Made by a program: the position numbers and the translations under genes. This document shows, one piece after another, positions 25,937 to 35,128 of a stretch of DNA of 39,745 bases. Location of the stretch: assembly GCA_910577825.1 (NCBI GenBank), contig CAJTOK010000034.1, forward strand, positions 1 to 39,745. The letters run 5' to 3'. This DNA comes from an uncultured Lachnospiraceae bacterium. GTDB lineage: Bacteria > Bacillota > Clostridia > Lachnospirales > Lachnospiraceae. Each line of letters opens with the position of its first letter. Position 1 is the first letter of the stretch. A model generated the notes under the pieces. That model did no database searches, was not told where the DNA came from, and was given only the letters and a program-made list of their open reading frames with translations.

Positions 25937-26902
25937 TTATCTTCCACTCATATAAACTTTTCCGCCTTTGGCATCAATTCCTTTGTAATGGAATAATTCG
26001 TCGATTGTAACAAGCTGGTATCCTTCTTTTACAAGCCTTGGCACAAGCTTTTTAACTGCATCTGCCGTTGACGGGTACAAATCGTGCATAAGCACAATAT
26101 CGCCATCTTGTATAACCTTACATTCCTTCAGTACAGATTTTGCATTCCTGCTCTTCCAGTCCTCAGTATCAACACTCCAGTAAATCATAGGGACTTTTAT
26201 AACATTACGCATTGTATCATTAATGCTGCCTCCTGGCGGCCTTAAAGTTGAATAACTGCATCCAATAACATCTTTTATAACCTTTTTGCTCTTATCCAGT
26301 TCAGATTTTATGCCTTTTTTATCCAGTTTTGTAAGATTTGCATGGTTATATGTGTGGGTTGCAATTTCATTGCCCTGTTCATATGCCTGTTTTACCATAT
26401 CTTCATACTGTGGCACTCTGCTGCCAACAACAAAAAACGTAGCCCTTGCATCATACTTTTTGAGAACTTTTAAAATTTTACTTGTTACAGGTGTATAAGG
26501 GCCGTCATCAAATGTCAGTGCAACCATTGGCTTGTCAGGGTCGAGCCCGTCACGCAGCCATCTTTTTTGTCCTGTTGCAGATACTTCTTTTACAGGTTGT
26601 TCTTTGTCTTTGGATTTTTCATCTTTTTTCTTCTGTTTATTCCCTGTCCCTTCTTCCCCGCTTCCGGACGGGCTGCCAGCTGCTGCAACATTATCATTAT
26701 TATCATTACTGCCATTCAGTCCAGCAAGTTTAAAAGCAAGTACGGTCAGGGCGGCTACAAGCACAAATGCCGTGCCAAAAAGCACTACCTTTGTTTTCAA
26801 TTCATTTCTTCTTTTCCTCTGGTTCATAATACTTCTTACATGGTATGACTCCCGTTCAAAAATACCACTTTCATCTTTAAAGTGTTTTCCCCTATTTTCC
26901 AT
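25937..26902 (-). CDS. Membrane-anchored polysaccharide deacetylase (NodB family)
   Basis: A 321-residue protein. ATG 26902 follows GGAGGG and is preferred over the longer frame. Residues 1-35 are cytoplasmic, one membrane helix (VVLFGTAFVLVAALTVLAF) follows, then a charged low-complexity linker to about 110, and then the NodB catalytic domain outside the cell. The metal and catalytic motifs are all present: TFDDGP, HTYNH (His pair), LRPPGG, DTEDW and IVLMHD. It should remove acetyl groups from peptidoglycan or another wall glycan, often linked to lysozyme resistance. The exact substrate is not resolved. Confidence 0.93.
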   Translation of the reverse strand: MENRGKHFKDESGIFERESYHVRSIMNQRKRRNELKTKVVLFGTAFVLVAALTVLAFKLAGLNGSNDNNDNVAAAGSPSGSGEEGTGNKQKKKDEKSKDKEQPVKEVSATGQKRWLRDGLDPDKPMVALTFDDGPYTPVTSKILKVLKKYDARATFFVVGSRVPQYEDMVKQAYEQGNEIATHTYNHANLTKLDKKGIKSELDKSKKVIKDVIGCSYSTLRPPGGSINDTMRNVIKVPMIYWSVDTEDWKSRNAKSVLKECKVIQDGDIVLMHDLYPSTADAVKKLVPRLVKEGYQLVTIDELFHYKGIDAKGGKVYMSGR

Positions 26903-27038
26903 TAAATGTTCCCTCCAATTTTTTATCAGCAATTTCATTATTCCCAAAATCCTGCAACATTTTAATTATATTAACATATATCTTTTAATTTTGTTTTAAA
27001 AATATATTACAATTATGTCAATTTTTGTTACTCTTTTA

Positions 27039-27401
27039 TCAAGATGACAACATTCCGCCAAACATGCCTGAAATTATGCAGGCAAGTACACATGTTATAA
27101 CTTCCTGGCTTAATTTTGGCGTGTTTCCCATAAACCATATCCCGACAACAAATATAACCGCAAAGTATATAACACTTACAGATATCCCCCATAAAAACCT
27201 GTGTTTGCCAGCCTGCTTCCCTGCCATAAAACCGCCAATAAAATTTGATAATATGTATACAGCAATAACACAGCCACTTACTGCACCCGCCCCGGCATCA
27301 GTTTTCCATATAATTGCAGACATTACTGCAAGCAGGATTGCACTAAAAATAAACATGCCTGCCAGTATTATAGCATAATTCCGGATATTTTTCTTCTCCA
27401 T
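27039..27401 (-). CDS. TIGR04086-type small membrane protein
   Basis: A 120-residue protein with four predicted membrane helices (about 9-30, 40-60, 68-90, 98-118), glycine-rich around YILSNFIGGFMAGKQAG. This matches the TIGR04086 family of clostridial membrane proteins of unknown function. The gene is divergent from the PHP-domain gene. Nothing in the sequence reveals its role. Confidence 0.75.
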   Translation of the reverse strand: MEKKNIRNYAIILAGMFIFSAILLAVMSAIIWKTDAGAGAVSGCVIAVYILSNFIGGFMAGKQAGKHRFLWGISVSVIYFAVIFVVGIWFMGNTPKLSQEVITCVLACIISGMFGGMLSS

Positions 27402-27449
27402 TTTAAAAATATCTCCTGATAATTCTTATTATTCAATATTTATACCTTT

Positions 27450-27480
27450 TTGCCACAAATTATGCCTGTTATGGTATAAT
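27450..27480 (+). promoter_or_regulatory. Promoter of the PHP-domain gene
   Basis: Extended -10 box TGGTATAAT (TATAAT at 27475-27480) with TTGCCA at 27450-27455; the 19-base spacer is long, which the extended -10 may compensate. Confidence 0.5.
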
Positions 27481-27526
27481 ATTTATTATTTTTATAAAAA
27501 CGCCCAATGGAGGAGATATAATTATT

Positions 27527-28384
27527 ATGGAATATATTGATTTACATACCCACTCAAATTATTCAGATGGCACATGCCCGCCTTGTGAACTTGTTGCAAG
27601 GGCAGCAGAAAAAGGGCTTGCCGCATTTGCACTTACTGACCACGATACAGTATCTGGCATAGATGATGCCATTAAAGCTGTAAAAGAACAAAAAGCACCA
27701 CTGGAATTTATTCCTGGCACAGAACTGTCTGTTGCATATAAAAACAGGGATATACATATTGTAGGACTTTTTATAAACCATAAAAACACCGCATTTAATA
27801 ATGCTGCCAGAATGATAGTTAAAAGACGTGAGGACCGCAATATGGAGATGGTTTCAAACCTTCAAAAAGCTGGTATCCCGGTTTCAATGGAAGCGCTTAT
27901 GGAGGGCAACCCGGATACAGTTGTGACAAGGGCGCATTTTGCCCGTTTCCTTGTTGACAGCCAGATAGTAAAGACTCCCGCAGAGGCTTTTAAAAAGTAC
28001 CTTGATACAGATACGCCTTATTATGTGCCACGTAAATATATAGAGCCGGAGGAAGGCATAGAGCTGATAAGGAATGCAGGTGGTGTCCCTGTGCTTGCAC
28101 ATCCGCTGCATTACAAATTAAAAGAAGACGAACTTGAAAAACTTGTAAAACGGCTGGCTCTTGCAGGGCTGATGGGAATTGAAGTTTTATATTCAAACCA
28201 TACAGAAGCAGAAGAAATATATGCAAAGAAACTTGCCAGAAAGTTCAGGCTGCTGCCAAGTGGCGGTTCTGATTTCCATGGGAGCAACAAGCCGGCAATA
28301 GATATCGGGACAGGCAGGGGAAACTTAGCAGTGCCATATAGATATCTTGAGAAACTTGCTGAAGCCTGCAACTACCCATTGTAA
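27527..28384 (+). CDS. PHP-domain phosphoesterase (RNase AM/YciV-like)
   Basis: A 285-residue metal-dependent phosphoesterase with a GGAGG ribosome site. The PHP metal-binding motifs are all visible: DLHTHSNYSDGT (N terminus), LTDHDT, GTELS, RAHFAR, LAHPLHY and GSDFHG. Members of this subgroup hydrolyse nucleoside 3',5'-bisphosphates or act as 5'-3' exoribonucleases trimming rRNA. Which applies here is not decided by sequence. It stands alone on the plus strand, with a strong terminator after it. Confidence 0.92.
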   Translation: MEYIDLHTHSNYSDGTCPPCELVARAAEKGLAAFALTDHDTVSGIDDAIKAVKEQKAPLEFIPGTELSVAYKNRDIHIVGLFINHKNTAFNNAARMIVKRREDRNMEMVSNLQKAGIPVSMEALMEGNPDTVVTRAHFARFLVDSQIVKTPAEAFKKYLDTDTPYYVPRKYIEPEEGIELIRNAGGVPVLAHPLHYKLKEDELEKLVKRLALAGLMGIEVLYSNHTEAEEIYAKKLARKFRLLPSGGSDFHGSNKPAIDIGTGRGNLAVPYRYLEKLAEACNYPL

Positions 28385-28411
28385 TATACCTGTAACCCTG
28401 CATAAAAACAG

Positions 28412-28466
28412 ACCTGTAGCGTGCGTGCCCGCTGGCATAAAAAAGTCCGCACACTACAGGTTCTTT
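28412..28466 (+). terminator. Terminator of the PHP-domain gene
   Basis: ACCTGTAG-C-GTGCG pairs with CGCAC-A-CTACAGGT (13 bp with one mismatch), followed by TCTTTT. It lies between convergent genes. Confidence 0.75.
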
Positions 28467-28488
28467 TAATGGCTTATACAGCCTGTTT

Positions 28489-30741
28489 CTAAAGTTTCCA
28501 GATATCTTTATTATACTCTTCTATTGTCCTGTCTGATGAGAAAAAGCCCGCTTTTGCTGTATTTACTAACATCTTCTTTGCCCATTCTGTCCTGTCCTGG
28601 TAATCACTAACCATTTTATCTTTTACATCAATGTATTCTTCCAAATCAAGCAATGTCATAAACCAGTCTTTATTTACAATTTCTTTAAAGAGCCTTCCCA
28701 GGCTTTCAGGATTTCCAGCCATAATTAATTCAGGGCTTATTATAAAATCAACAAGTTCCTTTACAAGTGCATCCCCTTCATATATTTTCCTTGATGAATA
28801 GCCATTAGTCCTGTATAAACCAATAACTTCATCACTGGATTTGCCAAATATATAGATATTCTCCCTGCCTACAAGGTCATTTATCTCTACATTTGCCCCG
28901 TCCATTGTACCAAGTGTCACAGCACCATTAAGCATAAATTTCATATTGCCTGTACCGCTTGCTTCTTTTGATGCAAGGGAAATCTGTTCTGAAATATCAC
29001 ATGCAGGTATAAGTTTTGCTGCCTTTGTTACATTATAGTTTTCAACCATAACTACTTTCAGGTAAGGATTAACCTGCGGGTCATTTTCAATAACCTGCTG
29101 TAAACACAATATAAGGTGTATAATATCCTTGGCAAGTGTATATGCAGGTGCTGCCTTTGCGCCAAATATCATTGTAATTGGCGTTTCTGGAAGCTTGCCT
29201 GACTTGATTTCCTTGTATTTATATATAAGATAAAGTGCATTTAACTGCTGGCGTTTATACTCATGCAGGCGTTTTACCTGTATATCAAATATTGAATTTT
29301 CCGGAATATCTATGCCTTGTGTATTTTTAAGATATTTTTTAAGCTGCTTTTTATTATTCTCTTTAATTGCAAGCATCTTTTTAAGGACTTTACTGTCATC
29401 TTTATATTTAAGAAGCTTTTCAAGCTCTCCTGCGTCCTTCTTCCAGCCATCCCCTATAAGCTCTGTAATATATTCTGCAAGTTCTGTATTACAGTGCATA
29501 AGCCAGCGGCGGAATGTAATTCCATTTGTTTTATTATTGAATTTCTCTGGATAAATATCATAAAATGCTTTTAATTCCGACTGTTTAAGTATATCAGTAT
29601 GGAGGGCTGCAACACCGTTTACACTGAAACCATAATGTATATCCATATGTGCCATATGGACACGGTTATCTTTGTCTATAATTGCAACGCTTTCATCAGC
29701 ATACTTTTCCTTAACTTTTTCATCAAGCTTCTTTATAATAGGCATAAGCCCTGGCACAACCTCCCGGAGATAAGGGACAGGCCATTTTTCAAGCGCCTCT
29801 GCAAGAATTGTATGGTTAGTATATGCGCATGTCCTGCTTACAATATCTGCTGCTTCATCAAAATCTATCCCGCGCTCCTGCAGCAGGCGGATAAGTTCAG
29901 GTATTACCATAGAAGGATGTGTATCATTAATCTGTATAACTGCATGTTCATAAAGTTTCCTTACATCATAGCCATTGTCGTCCATTTCTTTAAGAACCAG
30001 CTGTGCAGCATTGCTTACCATAAAATACTGCTGGTAAATCCTCAAAAGTTCCCCTGCCTTATCACTGTCATCTGGATAAAGGAACAGTGTAAGGTTTTTT
30101 TCAATCTGTGATTTATCAAAAGATATACCTTCACCTACAATAGATTCATCCAATGTATCTATATCAAATAAATGAAGCTTATTTAAACCACTTTCATACC
30201 CAGGCACATCAATATCATATAATGTTGAATTTAATGTAAAATCTTTAAATTGTACAGGGAAATGTATTCCTGTGTCAACAAGCCAGCTTTCTTCTTCAAT
30301 CCATGGGTTTTTTACTTCCTTCTGCCTGTTGTCCTCAAATACCTGCTTAAACAGCCCGAAATGGTAGTTAAGCACTATACCTGCACCATTAAGCCCAAGT
30401 GTTGCTATTGAATCCATAAAACATGCAGCAAGCCTTCCAAGCCCGCCATTGCCAAGTGAAGGTTCTGGCTCAATTTCTTCAATTTCTGTTAAATCTTTTT
30501 CATTTTCAGCAAGGCATTTCCTTACATCATCAAAAATCCCAAGGTTAATTAAATTATTGGAAAGCAGCTTCCCAATAAGAAATTCCGCAGAGATATAATA
30601 CACTTTCTTAGGCCCTTTATTTGCCTCCTTATCCTTGCACATATCTTTTACAAGTTTTAAAAGTGCATAATAAATCTCCTGGCCTGATGCCTCTTTAACC
30701 GGTTTCCCCAGATAGCCAATAATCTTGTCTTGCATCTCCAT
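28489..30741 (-). CDS. glgP: Glycogen/maltodextrin phosphorylase
   Basis: A 750-residue GT35 enzyme that releases glucose-1-phosphate from alpha-1,4-glucans, using pyridoxal phosphate. It is somewhat shorter than the usual 800-840 residues, mainly at the N terminus. Motifs: EPSLGNGGLGRLAACFMDS, INDTHPSMVIPEL, RLHEYKRQQLNALYL and the cofactor site GTGNMKFMLNGAVTLGTMDG with the pyridoxal Lys in GNMKF. AGGAGG lies 8 bases before the ATG. An AraC-type regulator gene is divergent and could control it. It should mobilise stored glycogen or imported maltodextrin. Confidence 0.96.
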   Translation of the reverse strand: MEMQDKIIGYLGKPVKEASGQEIYYALLKLVKDMCKDKEANKGPKKVYYISAEFLIGKLLSNNLINLGIFDDVRKCLAENEKDLTEIEEIEPEPSLGNGGLGRLAACFMDSIATLGLNGAGIVLNYHFGLFKQVFEDNRQKEVKNPWIEEESWLVDTGIHFPVQFKDFTLNSTLYDIDVPGYESGLNKLHLFDIDTLDESIVGEGISFDKSQIEKNLTLFLYPDDSDKAGELLRIYQQYFMVSNAAQLVLKEMDDNGYDVRKLYEHAVIQINDTHPSMVIPELIRLLQERGIDFDEAADIVSRTCAYTNHTILAEALEKWPVPYLREVVPGLMPIIKKLDEKVKEKYADESVAIIDKDNRVHMAHMDIHYGFSVNGVAALHTDILKQSELKAFYDIYPEKFNNKTNGITFRRWLMHCNTELAEYITELIGDGWKKDAGELEKLLKYKDDSKVLKKMLAIKENNKKQLKKYLKNTQGIDIPENSIFDIQVKRLHEYKRQQLNALYLIYKYKEIKSGKLPETPITMIFGAKAAPAYTLAKDIIHLILCLQQVIENDPQVNPYLKVVMVENYNVTKAAKLIPACDISEQISLASKEASGTGNMKFMLNGAVTLGTMDGANVEINDLVGRENIYIFGKSSDEVIGLYRTNGYSSRKIYEGDALVKELVDFIISPELIMAGNPESLGRLFKEIVNKDWFMTLLDLEEYIDVKDKMVSDYQDRTEWAKKMLVNTAKAGFFSSDRTIEEYNKDIWKL

Positions 30742-30829
30742 AATAGAATCCTCCTCTTAAAAATTTTCCTGCATATTGGTTTTTTGTTTCTAACTGCCTA
30801 TATTATAACTGAATTTTATTGTTTTTATC

Positions 30830-30859
30830 TTGCACAATAGTTTCTAAAAGTGGTACAAT
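30830..30859 (+). promoter_or_regulatory. Promoter of the AraC-type regulator
   Basis: TTGCAC (30830-30835), 18-base spacer and TACAAT (30854-30859) with an extended TGG before it, ending about 30 bases upstream of the ATG. Confidence 0.55.
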
Positions 30860-30891
30860 ACTATCAAATTATTATAAAAGGACGTGTACAT

Positions 30892-31766
30892 ATGAATAGC
30901 CCTGATTATGAATACTACCATGAGAAAAAACCACATGTATCTGCAGACTTTCCATATAATACATACCTGTGTACAATCCCGCTTGATTTTACCCATATAA
31001 ACACACACTGGCACGAAGAAGCAGAATTTATAATTATTAAAAAAGGCTGTGGCAGGGTGTTTGTTGATTTACAGCCATATACTGTATTTGCAGGTGATAT
31101 TGTGCTTGTGCTTCCTGGCCAGCTCCATTCTATCAGCCAGCATGAAGATAACTATATGGAATATGAAAATATACTTTTCTCCCCGGGGCTTTTATATGGC
31201 AACGGGCATGATTACTGCACCTCCGGGTTACTGCACCCTTTTTTTGAAAATAACTTCGTATTTCCCGTACATATTAATAAATCTTTTGATATTTACAACC
31301 AGCTTTATTCATGTATTGATTCCATAGACCAGCTGCGCTCTGCCCCTGCCCCGGGCCATGAACTTGGAATTAAGGGCGGGCTGTTCCAGTTCTTTTCACT
31401 GCTCTTTACAAACCTTATTGATACCAGTTCCAGAAAGCCAGTAAACAGGCAGGCAGCAAAGTTAAAAGAAATCCTTTACTATATCTGCATACACCACACT
31501 GAACCGCTGTCCCCTTCTGATGCTGCCCGTGCTGCAGGTTTCAGCACATCACATTTTATGAAGTTCTTTAAAACACATATGGGATGTACATTTACAGAAT
31601 ACCTGAATGATTACAGGCTTTCTTCTGCATGTATGCTTCTTTCCACTACCGATAAACCTGTACTGGAAATATCCTGTGAAACCGGTTTTACCAACCTTTC
31701 ATATTTTAACCGTCTTTTCAAAAAAAATACGGTATATCTCCAAGAATATACCGCAAATCACTATAA
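30892..31766 (+). CDS. AraC-family regulator with a frameshift in an A8 tract
   Basis: ATG 30892 follows AAAGGACG. The N-terminal cupin domain reads THWHEEAEFIIIKKGCGRVFVDL and FAGDIVLVLPGQLHSI. The C-terminal part has both AraC helix-turn-helix units: SPSDAARAAGFSTSHFMKFF and VLEISCETGFTNLSYFNRLF. At the run of eight A after TTC the frame breaks. Read straight, it continues for about 95 residues of atypical hydrophobic sequence lying over yajC. One extra A, or a -1 slip on A-AAA-AAA, instead gives KKYGISPRIYRKSL and stop at 31766, the normal AraC C terminus (about 291 residues). So this is either phase variation, slippage, a mutation or a sequencing error. It is divergent from glgP, a possible target. 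Confidence 0.85.
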
Positions 31767-31776
31767 ATTTTTATTG

Positions 31777-32088
31777 TCATTTTTCACTGCTTTGTTTATC
31801 TATTTCTACTATGTTTTCTTTCTTCATCGGGATACGGCAGTTTTTATTGTTTCCAAATTCCACAATAACAACTTCTTCCATTATATCTATTACTACGCCG
31901 AAGAAGCCGCTTGTCGTAAGTATGCTGTCACCTACTTCCAGTGTCGTTATAAGTGCATCATGTTCTTTCTGCTGCTTTTTCTGCGGCCTTATTGCAAAGA
32001 ACCAGAATACACCAATTACAACAGCATATACAATAACTATGCTTAAAAGACCCTGTGTCCCGCCGCCAGTTAATAATACCAGATTCAT
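31777..32088 (-). CDS. yajC: Sec translocase accessory subunit YajC
   Basis: A 103-residue protein with one N-terminal membrane helix (LLSIVIVYAVVIGVFWFFAIRPQKKQQKE) followed by the YajC cytoplasmic domain, with LEVGDSILTTSGFFGVV. YajC associates with SecDF. Here it follows tgt with a 4-base overlap (ATGA), the usual tgt-yajC order, while secDF is about 8 kb away. Confidence 0.95.
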   Translation of the reverse strand: MNLVLLTGGGTQGLLSIVIVYAVVIGVFWFFAIRPQKKQQKEHDALITTLEVGDSILTTSGFFGVVIDIMEEVVIVEFGNNKNCRIPMKKENIVEIDKQSSEK

Positions 32089-33218
32089 TTTAAATCCTCC
32101 TTAAGGTTTGCTAATTTTTTATTCTTATATTCTTTATAACAGCCTTTTTCTATTGCGTCACGTATCTCCTCCATAAGTGTGTTATAAAAATAAAGGTTAT
32201 GTGTAACCATAAGCCTTAAACCAAGCATTTCCCCTGCCTTTAACAGATGCCTTATATAAGCACGGCTGTATGTCCTGCATACAGGACACCCGCATGTTCC
32301 ATCAAGCGGCCGTCCATCAAGCTCATACTGTTTATTTAAAAGGTTAAGCTTTCCATAATTAGTATAGGCATGCCCATGGCGTCCATTCCTTGCAGGATAA
32401 ACACAGTCAAAGAAATCAACCCCACGTTCCACTGCTTCAAGTATATTGGCAGGAGTACCGACACCCATAAGATAAACCGGCTTGTCCTGTGGAAGGTATG
32501 GCACAGTTTTTTCTATTATATTATACATCTCTTCATGGCTCTCGCCAACAGCAAGCCCTCCAAGCGCATAGCCATCAAGTTCCAGCCCTGTTATTTTCTT
32601 TGCATGTTCTATACGTATATCTTCAAATGTGCCTCCCTGGTTAATACCAAAAAGAAGCTGTGACCGGTTAATTGTTGTATCAAGGCCTTTAAGCCTTGCC
32701 ATTTCTTTTTTGCAGCGCACAAGCCACCGGAATGTCCTGTCTGCAGAGTCCTGCATATATTCCCTTGTAGAAGGATGTGGCGGGCATTCATCAAATGCCA
32801 TTGCTATTGTAGAGGCGATATTGGACTGTATCTGCATACTTTCCTCAGGCCCCATAAAAATCTTCCTGCCATCAACATGTGAATTAAAATATACGCCTTC
32901 TTCTTTAATCTTCCGCAGGCCTGCCAGTGAAAACACCTGGAAACCGCCCGAATCAGTAAGTACCGGCTTATCCCATGCCATAAAACTGCGGATACCGCCC
33001 ATATCTTTAACTATGCCGTCACCCGGCCTTACATGCAGGTGGTATGTGTTGCAAAGTACAACCTGTGTTTTTATCTCCTGCAAATCCTGCGTGGAAACAG
33101 CCCCTTTCATTGCACCATCTGTCCCTACATTCATAAATACAGGTGTCTGTATAGTACCGTGTACCGTTTCAAGCTGCCCTCTTTTTGCATCTCCGTCTTT
33201 ACATAATATTTTATACAT
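32085..33218 (-). CDS. tgt: tRNA-guanine transglycosylase
   Basis: A 377-residue enzyme that exchanges guanine-34 for the queuine precursor preQ1 in tRNAs with GUN anticodons. Motifs: VLTDSGGFQVFSL with the catalytic-site Asp, QGGTFEDIR, ALGGLAVGE, DCVYPARNGRHG and the zinc site CGCPVCRTYSRAYIRHL plus a later His. The N-terminal sequence matches the family, so start 33218 is accepted. It overlaps yajC by 4 bases. Confidence 0.97.
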   Translation of the reverse strand: MYKILCKDGDAKRGQLETVHGTIQTPVFMNVGTDGAMKGAVSTQDLQEIKTQVVLCNTYHLHVRPGDGIVKDMGGIRSFMAWDKPVLTDSGGFQVFSLAGLRKIKEEGVYFNSHVDGRKIFMGPEESMQIQSNIASTIAMAFDECPPHPSTREYMQDSADRTFRWLVRCKKEMARLKGLDTTINRSQLLFGINQGGTFEDIRIEHAKKITGLELDGYALGGLAVGESHEEMYNIIEKTVPYLPQDKPVYLMGVGTPANILEAVERGVDFFDCVYPARNGRHGHAYTNYGKLNLLNKQYELDGRPLDGTCGCPVCRTYSRAYIRHLLKAGEMLGLRLMVTHNLYFYNTLMEEIRDAIEKGCYKEYKNKKLANLKEDLK

Positions 33219-33274
33219 ATTACCTCATTTCTTCCGCTCCAATTAAGGATAATACCATTATATGCTATATCCTG

Positions 33275-33772
33275 TCAACCTCTCCTGAAATAATCAGTTA
33301 TAAACTTTATAATTATAAATAACAGAATAACCGGTATAACAATACGGAAAACAATAGCTAATGCAATCCTTCCAATAAACAGGACTAATGAAATTATGCC
33401 AATAGCAAAAAGAATTAGTACAAGTTTCTCATACCATTTCATTTTATGTCCAAATTCTGCCTTATATTTATATTCTATATTATCACTGCCTTCACTACTA
33501 TCTGCATCATCATCAAAAACACTGCTGCTATATTCATTCCTCGCCTGTTCTGTATAAAAATCTGCCATAGGCCCTTTTGAAGCCTTGAAACCATCTATTA
33601 TAGTCCTTGCAATCAGGTGCGGGTCGCCAAGCTGCTTTAGTGCTTCTTCCTCAGATTCTGCTTCATTTTCAATATAATCTTTATAATAACGGATATTTTC
33701 TTCTACTTCAGATGCAGGCACATTTCCTGCAAGGCTTTCTCTAAGAATATCTAAAAACTCCTTTTTTACCAT
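33275..33772 (-). CDS. DUF1700-type membrane protein
   Basis: A 165-residue protein; ATG 33772 is used because GGAGG lies upstream and the protein then begins MVKKEFLDILRESL, as in the family. Residues 1-60 are the typical helical N terminus (EVEENIRYYKDYI, LGDPHLIARTII). An acidic linker and two hydrophobic segments near the C terminus follow. Relatives are often encoded with PadR-type regulators; none is visible here. Function unknown. Confidence 0.8.
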   Translation of the reverse strand: MVKKEFLDILRESLAGNVPASEVEENIRYYKDYIENEAESEEEALKQLGDPHLIARTIIDGFKASKGPMADFYTEQARNEYSSSVFDDDADSSEGSDNIEYKYKAEFGHKMKWYEKLVLILFAIGIISLVLFIGRIALAIVFRIVIPVILLFIIIKFITDYFRRG

Positions 33773-33823
33773 GTAACCTCCATTATATATTTTTACATTA
33801 TAAAAGTAATCACCGGATAAGCT

Positions 33824-33854
33824 AAAAGCGCAAGTCAATATGGCTTGCGCTTTT
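33824..33854 (-). terminator. Terminator of the aldolase gene, probably bidirectional
   Basis: AAAAGCGCAAG (33824-33834) and CTTGCGCTTTT (33844-33854) form a perfect 11-bp stem with a 9-base loop and A/T-rich flanks. Confidence 0.8.
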
Positions 33855-33904
33855 ACCAGATGGGAATAATCCCGCCTTAATCTTAACTTAACCCGCCTGT
33901 TTTA

Positions 33905-34768
33905 TTAAGCTTTTCCAACTGAACCAAAGAGTTCCATCTTTTCTTTTACAGTAGCCTTGATAGCTTCCGCACCAGGAGCTAAAAGCTTACGTGGGTCAAA
34001 TCCCTTGCCCTGCTGGTCTTTGCCTTCTTCAATATACTTACGTGTAGCTTCCTGGAATGAAAGCTGGCACTCTGTATTAACATTAATCTTGGCAACACCA
34101 AGTGAAATAGCCTTCTTAATCATCTCGGCAGGAATACCTGTACCGCCGTGGAGCACAAGAGGCATGTCCCCTGTCTTAGCCTGTACTGCATCAAGTGTTT
34201 CAAAACTGAGCCCCTGCCAGTTGTCAGGATATTTGCCGTGGATATTGCCAATGCCTGCTGCAAGCATTGTAACGCCAAGGTCTGCAATCATCTTGCATTC
34301 TTCAGGGTCTGCACACTCACCAGCACCAACTACACCGTCTTCCTCGCCGCCTATTGAACCAACTTCTGCTTCGATTGAAAGCCCAAGTATATCACAGGCA
34401 TTTACTAACTGTTTAGTCTTTTCGATGTTTTCTTCAATAGGGTAATGTGAACCGTCAAACATAATTGATGAAAAACCTGCATTAATACAAGCCTTTGCAC
34501 CTTCAAATGAACCATGGTCAAGGTGGAGTGCTACAGGAACAGTTATATTTAACTCCTCTAACATGCCGTTAACCATGCCAACTACTGTCTTGTAGCCGCA
34601 CATATACTTGCCGGCACCTTCAGATACACCTAAGATAACAGGGGAATTAAGTTCCTGTGCTGTCTGTAAAATAGCCTTTGTCCACTCCAGATTGTTAATA
34701 TTAAACTGGCCTACTGCGTACTTGCCAGCTTTAGCTTTGGTAAGCATCTCTTTAGCTGATACTAACAT
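33905..34768 (-). CDS. fba: Class II fructose-bisphosphate aldolase
   Basis: A 287-residue zinc-dependent aldolase that splits fructose-1,6-bisphosphate in glycolysis. Motifs: VGQFNINNLEW near the start, VALHLDHGS with the catalytic Asp and zinc His, EAEVGSIGGEEDG, GNIHGKYP, LHGGTGIP and KINVNTE. The CTCC-type ribosome site (GGAGG on the minus strand) precedes the ATG. It is monocistronic, with its own terminator. Tagatose- or other ketose-bisphosphate specificity cannot be excluded but the motifs fit the standard glycolytic enzyme. Confidence 0.95.
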   Translation of the reverse strand: MLVSAKEMLTKAKAGKYAVGQFNINNLEWTKAILQTAQELNSPVILGVSEGAGKYMCGYKTVVGMVNGMLEELNITVPVALHLDHGSFEGAKACINAGFSSIMFDGSHYPIEENIEKTKQLVNACDILGLSIEAEVGSIGGEEDGVVGAGECADPEECKMIADLGVTMLAAGIGNIHGKYPDNWQGLSFETLDAVQAKTGDMPLVLHGGTGIPAEMIKKAISLGVAKINVNTECQLSFQEATRKYIEEGKDQQGKGFDPRKLLAPGAEAIKATVKEKMELFGSVGKA

Positions 34769-35056
34769 AATATTATAACCTCCATCTTTTTATAAGCTCC
34801 ACACCCGTGAAGCCGTAACATATAAATCAAATCCATTATATACCATTCCGGGCAAAAATGGAATAAGAAATTCCATAAAAGCCTTAGAAATTTTAATACA
34901 TACTAGCACCAGGGCTGCCTGCTGGCAAAATATTTTAACCTGCAATAATAAACATTCCTGTACTGTTTTATTTTATCACCTATAAAATCCAGGCTTATAT
35001 TATTAAATATTATCTATATTTAGTATTAAAATACCACTAAAAACTACATGTAGCGA
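34769..35056. other. Intergenic region between divergent fba and Uma2 genes
   Basis: AT-rich, no open frame worth reporting. On the minus strand GGTATATAATGG (TATAAT at 34840-34835) may be the -10 region of fba. Short inverted copies of ATTCC/GGAAT occur near 34845-34875. Nothing else recognised. Confidence 0.5.
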
Positions 35057-35086
35057 TTGATTGTTTTACATATTTTTTGCTATAAT
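35057..35086 (+). promoter_or_regulatory. Promoter of the Uma2 gene
   Basis: TTGATT (35057-35062), 18-base spacer and TATAAT (35081-35086), about 40 bases before the ATG. Confidence 0.65.
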
Positions 35087-35128
35087 AAAAATATTAAAAT
35101 GCTGGCAAAATAAGAAGGAGAGAAACCT

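Noticed and set aside
31767..32046. C-terminal extension of the AraC frame over yajC
   Set aside because: It is antisense to the clearly real yajC gene and unlike any AraC C terminus; the shifted frame with stop at 31766 fits the family.
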